Source: Ascidia mentula (taxonomy: Eukaryota; Chordata; Ascidiacea; Phlebobranchia; Ascidiidae). Taken from it: a stretch of 64,000 bases of DNA. Of the stretch, positions 61,788 through 64,000 are shown one piece after another. Position 1 is the stretch's first letter. The number at the start of each line of letters is the position of its first letter. A program made the position numbers and the translations under genes. The notes below the pieces were generated by a model that searched no databases, was not told where the DNA came from, and saw nothing but the letters and a program-made list of their open reading frames with translations. The DNA lies in contig OX387203.1 of the NCBI GenBank assembly GCA_947561715.1, forward strand, positions 10,726,001 through 10,790,000, given 5' to 3'.

Positions 61788-62263
61788 ATGCATGATTTTC
61801 CCGAAACGGTTTTGGAAGGAAATATTAACATTTACGCCTATTCAAGGTTTTCATTGACTTCGGCCAAGAAGCAAACACGCTACTTTCTGTGTTTTGTGCT
61901 TAGCACCATGTTGTGCTTGAAACCACCAACTGCCACAAGTGCTAAACTGTCGAGACTGTGGCATATATGTTGCCGCATGTATATAATATGTGGCAACAAT
62001 TACGTCGGCCAAACAAAAAATTCATTTTTCACAAGGTTGCAAGACCATAGAGCGTTGTGGGGTCAAGCCCACACAGAGGTATGCAAAAGCAAAGACGAAA
62101 AAGCTGCTTATTTGGACATTACGTCAGCAAGCACAACACGGAGATAAGCACAAAGCTCAGTCTGGATGAATGCTACTACGTAACGTTTCTCCAACAACCT
62201 TGCTGCGGAACACTTGACGTATGCGAGGCGACAATGGCAAACCATAACCAATGTAACAATTAA
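61788..62263 (+). pseudogene. broken GIY-YIG endonuclease-like ORF
   Basis: Frame 61788-62147 contains a Cys pair then NNYVGQTKNSFFTRLQDHR, the shape of a GIY-YIG nuclease start and its Arg helix. The remainder (FGHYVSKH and the later E in DVCEATMANHNQC) continues in another frame (62057-62263), implying a frameshift around 62100. Penelope-like elements carry such a domain at their C terminus. No reverse transcriptase is visible upstream. Confidence 0.5.
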
Positions 62264-62626
62264 CATTCAACGCATGGTGTTGCCCAGGATGCGATAAACA
62301 CAACGTTTTCTTGTTGTTTTTATTTATATTTATTTGGTTTTTATTTTTTTAAATTACATTTTTTATTTACATTTTAATATTTTGAACCGTTCTAATCCAT
62401 CCAGCCACTGGTGTGGTGCCTGTAAATGCTATCTTTACACCCGCGATAACACCCTACTATACCGTAAAACCCTGGATTCGTTCAACCGGAAACATGCAAG
62501 CACGAATTTGGTGACACATGTCACATTGTAATAGGTGTCATGGAACGGTTGTTAGTTGGTTGTTAGCACACTTTTTTATATTTAAAAAATTGAATCAATA
62601 ATTTTAAATTCAAGTTTAGACCACTG
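62264..62626. other. no feature seen
   Basis: A T-rich stretch (62305-62385), then unremarkable sequence up to where similarity to the MOXD last intron begins. Confidence 0.4.
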
Positions 62627-62916
62627 TTTCGACAAAGTGGAAAAAGTTTTCTCAAGTCTTGTTTTGACTGGACAGCAATCACTAAGTTGCACTGATCTGA
62701 CTTTTAAGTTCAAACAAACTTTTTGTGGACACGATTTCTCAAAACTTGTGTTTAAATCCATAGAGTTTGAATGTTTAAATCCATAGAGTTTTCTATACAT
62801 TGGAAGTCATTACACCGAAGCCACGCTAATTACAAATTTTATTTGCGCAGGGTGATACAAGCATAAATCTCACCAAGATCGACACACCTTACGTTGAACC
62901 CCCAGTAAATTGTGCC
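62627..62916 (+). pseudogene. MOXD copy D: end of last intron and part of exon 15
   Basis: About 220 bases match the last intron of MOXD A-C, without the family-2 MITE. They are followed by an intact acceptor and 22 in-frame codons of exon 15 (62851-62916, GDTSINLTKIDTPYVEPPVN). The exon is then cut by the LTR element. All upstream exons are absent, so it is a remnant. Confidence 0.85.
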
Positions 62917-63079
62917 TGTAGTGTGTTTCGCCTGAATGATTGCACAACGTGGTGGTGTCACGTGACCACCTCATATATAAGTGTTCCTCTGTGCCGTCAA
63001 GGGCATTCTATTGCAACCTATGTTACTGTGCACTGCTGTTTCGTTCCGTTTATGTTGTGTAACAAACTACAACAATACA
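62917..63079 (+). repeat. 5' LTR
   Basis: Has a TATA-like 'catatataag' near 62970 and, upstream of it, a palindromic TCACGTGA at 62958-62965. These are placed as expected for a Pol II promoter in U3. Confidence 0.85.
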
Positions 63080-63140
63080 TGGTGTCAGAAGCTGGACCTC
63101 AAGATATTTGCCTTGTCCACTAACTAAGTGATAGAAGGGT

Positions 63141-63866
63141 ATGGCTTTCCAGATATCGCCGCCGGAATGCTTTGATTTTAACAAGCCGGAAAGCTGGAGG
63201 ACATGGATTCGCAGGTTTGATCGCTACAGATCAGCGTCTAAATTGTCTGACGAATCAAAGAAAAAGCAAACAGATACCCTAATATACCTTCTCGGCGATA
63301 AGGCCGATGATATTCTAAACTCTTTCGGTTTATCTGCAGACGAGGTTAAAACGTACGAAATTGTAAAAAGAAAGTTTGATGAATACTTTGATGTTCGTAA
63401 GAATGTAATTTATGAACGATGTCAGTTTAATTCACGTGCGCAAAGACCTGGAGAAACTATTGATGAATTTATAACTTCACTATTTTCACTAGTCGAAAGC
63501 TGCAATTATGGCGAACTAAAAGAAGAAATGATAAGAGATCGTATCGTGGTTGGGTTGCTTGATAAAAGTTTGTCTGAGCGATTGCAACTAGATCCTAATC
63601 TAACTTTGAATAAAGCAGTGAATGTGGCCAGAAACACGGAGATTGTGAAAAAGCAGCAGGTGGAAATGCGTCGCACATCTCATTCTTATGCCGACGTTGA
63701 GCGAGTTCAACGCAAGCGCCAATCAAGCACTGGAATGAAGCCCGAGGGAAGATGCCAGTGGTCATTGCGACGTAACCGTCGACACATACGGCCGATTCCA
63801 GAACAATGTGAACTACGTACGCGTTCCGGTCGGTTGGTAAAACCACCCGTTCGTCTGGACTTGTAA
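63141..63866 (+). CDS. Gag-like protein joined to a Pol-tail-like C terminus
   Basis: 241 aa. Residues 1-180 look like a Ty3/gypsy Gag capsid: SWRTWIRRFDRYRSAS, YEIVKRKFDEYFD, ERCQFNSRAQRPGETIDEF, and MIRDRIVVGLLDKSLSERL. The usual Cys-His zinc knuckle that would follow is absent. The last residues (RTRSGRLVKPPVRLDL) instead resemble the extreme C terminus of gypsy Pol/integrase polyproteins. The simplest reading is one internal deletion from late gag to the end of pol, leaving the frame open. It could still assemble or be packaged with help from a full-length relative; that is inference. Confidence 0.75.
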   Translation: MAFQISPPECFDFNKPESWRTWIRRFDRYRSASKLSDESKKKQTDTLIYLLGDKADDILNSFGLSADEVKTYEIVKRKFDEYFDVRKNVIYERCQFNSRAQRPGETIDEFITSLFSLVESCNYGELKEEMIRDRIVVGLLDKSLSERLQLDPNLTLNKAVNVARNTEIVKKQQVEMRRTSHSYADVERVQRKRQSSTGMKPEGRCQWSLRRNRRHIRPIPEQCELRTRSGRLVKPPVRLDL

Positions 63867-63911
63867 TTCCGGTAATTCCGATTCCGAATTCGCATTTTGA
63901 GGAAAGGGGGA

Positions 63912-64000
63912 TGTAGTGTGTTTCGCCTGAATGATTGCACAACGTGGTGGTGTCACGTGACCACCTCATATATAAGTGTTCCTCTGTGCCGTCAAGGGCA
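63912..64000 (+). repeat. 3' LTR, first 89 bases
   Basis: Begins right after the polypurine tract and continues beyond the window. No difference from 62917-63005 was seen. Confidence 0.85.

Larger units (their letters stand above)
62917..64000 (+). mobile_element. short non-autonomous Ty3/gypsy-type LTR element (right LTR cut by window end)
   Basis: The 5' LTR spans 62917-63079 (TG...CA, 163 bases). It is followed by a primer-binding-like TGGTGTCAGAAGC (63080-63092), a 241-codon ORF, a polypurine tract AGGAAAGGGGGA (63900-63911) and the start of the 3' LTR (63912-64000). The 89 visible bases of the 3' LTR match the 5' LTR exactly by eye. The internal region is only about 830 bases, and protease, reverse transcriptase and most of integrase are missing. 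Confidence 0.85.

Noticed and set aside
1..64000. CRISPR array, operons, riboswitches or other prokaryotic features
   Set aside because: No spaced direct repeats of that kind; all genes have spliceosomal introns or metazoan domains.

Overview
This is animal nuclear DNA. It is AT-rich and has compact multi-exon genes with GT..AG introns mostly of 100-2000 bases. The recognisable genes are an XIAP-like inhibitor of apoptosis, a TFIIIC90-like factor, a TYW5-like hydroxylase, an ATPSCKMT-like methyltransferase and DBH/MOXD1-like monooxygenases, all metazoan types. Gene density, intron sizes and the mix of small transposons would suit an invertebrate chordate such as an ascidian, but this is a low-confidence inference.

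Layout. 0-3 kb: copies of an ~840-bp TTAA-flanked MITE, two of them head to tail. 3.1-12.2 kb (-): a 16-exon IAP gene with three BIRs, a UBA and a RING. 12.2-15.4 kb: non-genic, with another MITE copy. 15.5-18.9 kb (-): nine-exon GTF3C4-like gene. 19.1-20.0 kb (-): intronless TYW5-like gene, divergent from the five-exon ATPSCKMT-like gene (+) at 20.4-21.6 kb. 23.6-30.7 kb and 32.7-39.1 kb (+): two complete 15-exon MOXD1-like genes (A and B) in an ~8-kb tandem duplication. 37.5-51.3 kb: a younger tandem duplication (~6.5 and ~7.3 kb) whose unit runs from intron 11 of MOXD B into an intronless seven-transmembrane (7TM) gene. It left a 5'-truncated MOXD copy C, a 3'-truncated 7TM gene, two deleted 7TM pseudogenes, and paired remnants of a large DNA-virus-like or Maverick-like element. 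The one complete 7TM gene is at 51.1-52.1 kb. 52-62.6 kb: old decayed repeats, three ~2.3-kb units carrying the same putative first exon on the minus strand, a tRNA-headed SINE and a broken GIY-YIG nuclease ORF. 62.6-64 kb: the last exon of a fourth MOXD copy (D), interrupted by a young LTR element that encodes Gag joined in frame to what looks like the tail of Pol.

The left 22 kb is ordinary single-copy housekeeping territory with old small transposons. The right 42 kb is a recent, still restructuring cluster of MOXD and 7TM genes. Two IAP, GTF3C4, ATPSCKMT and MOXD properties make the gene models strong: every exon joins in phase and family motifs fall where expected. Exon coordinates were read by eye and no database search was possible.
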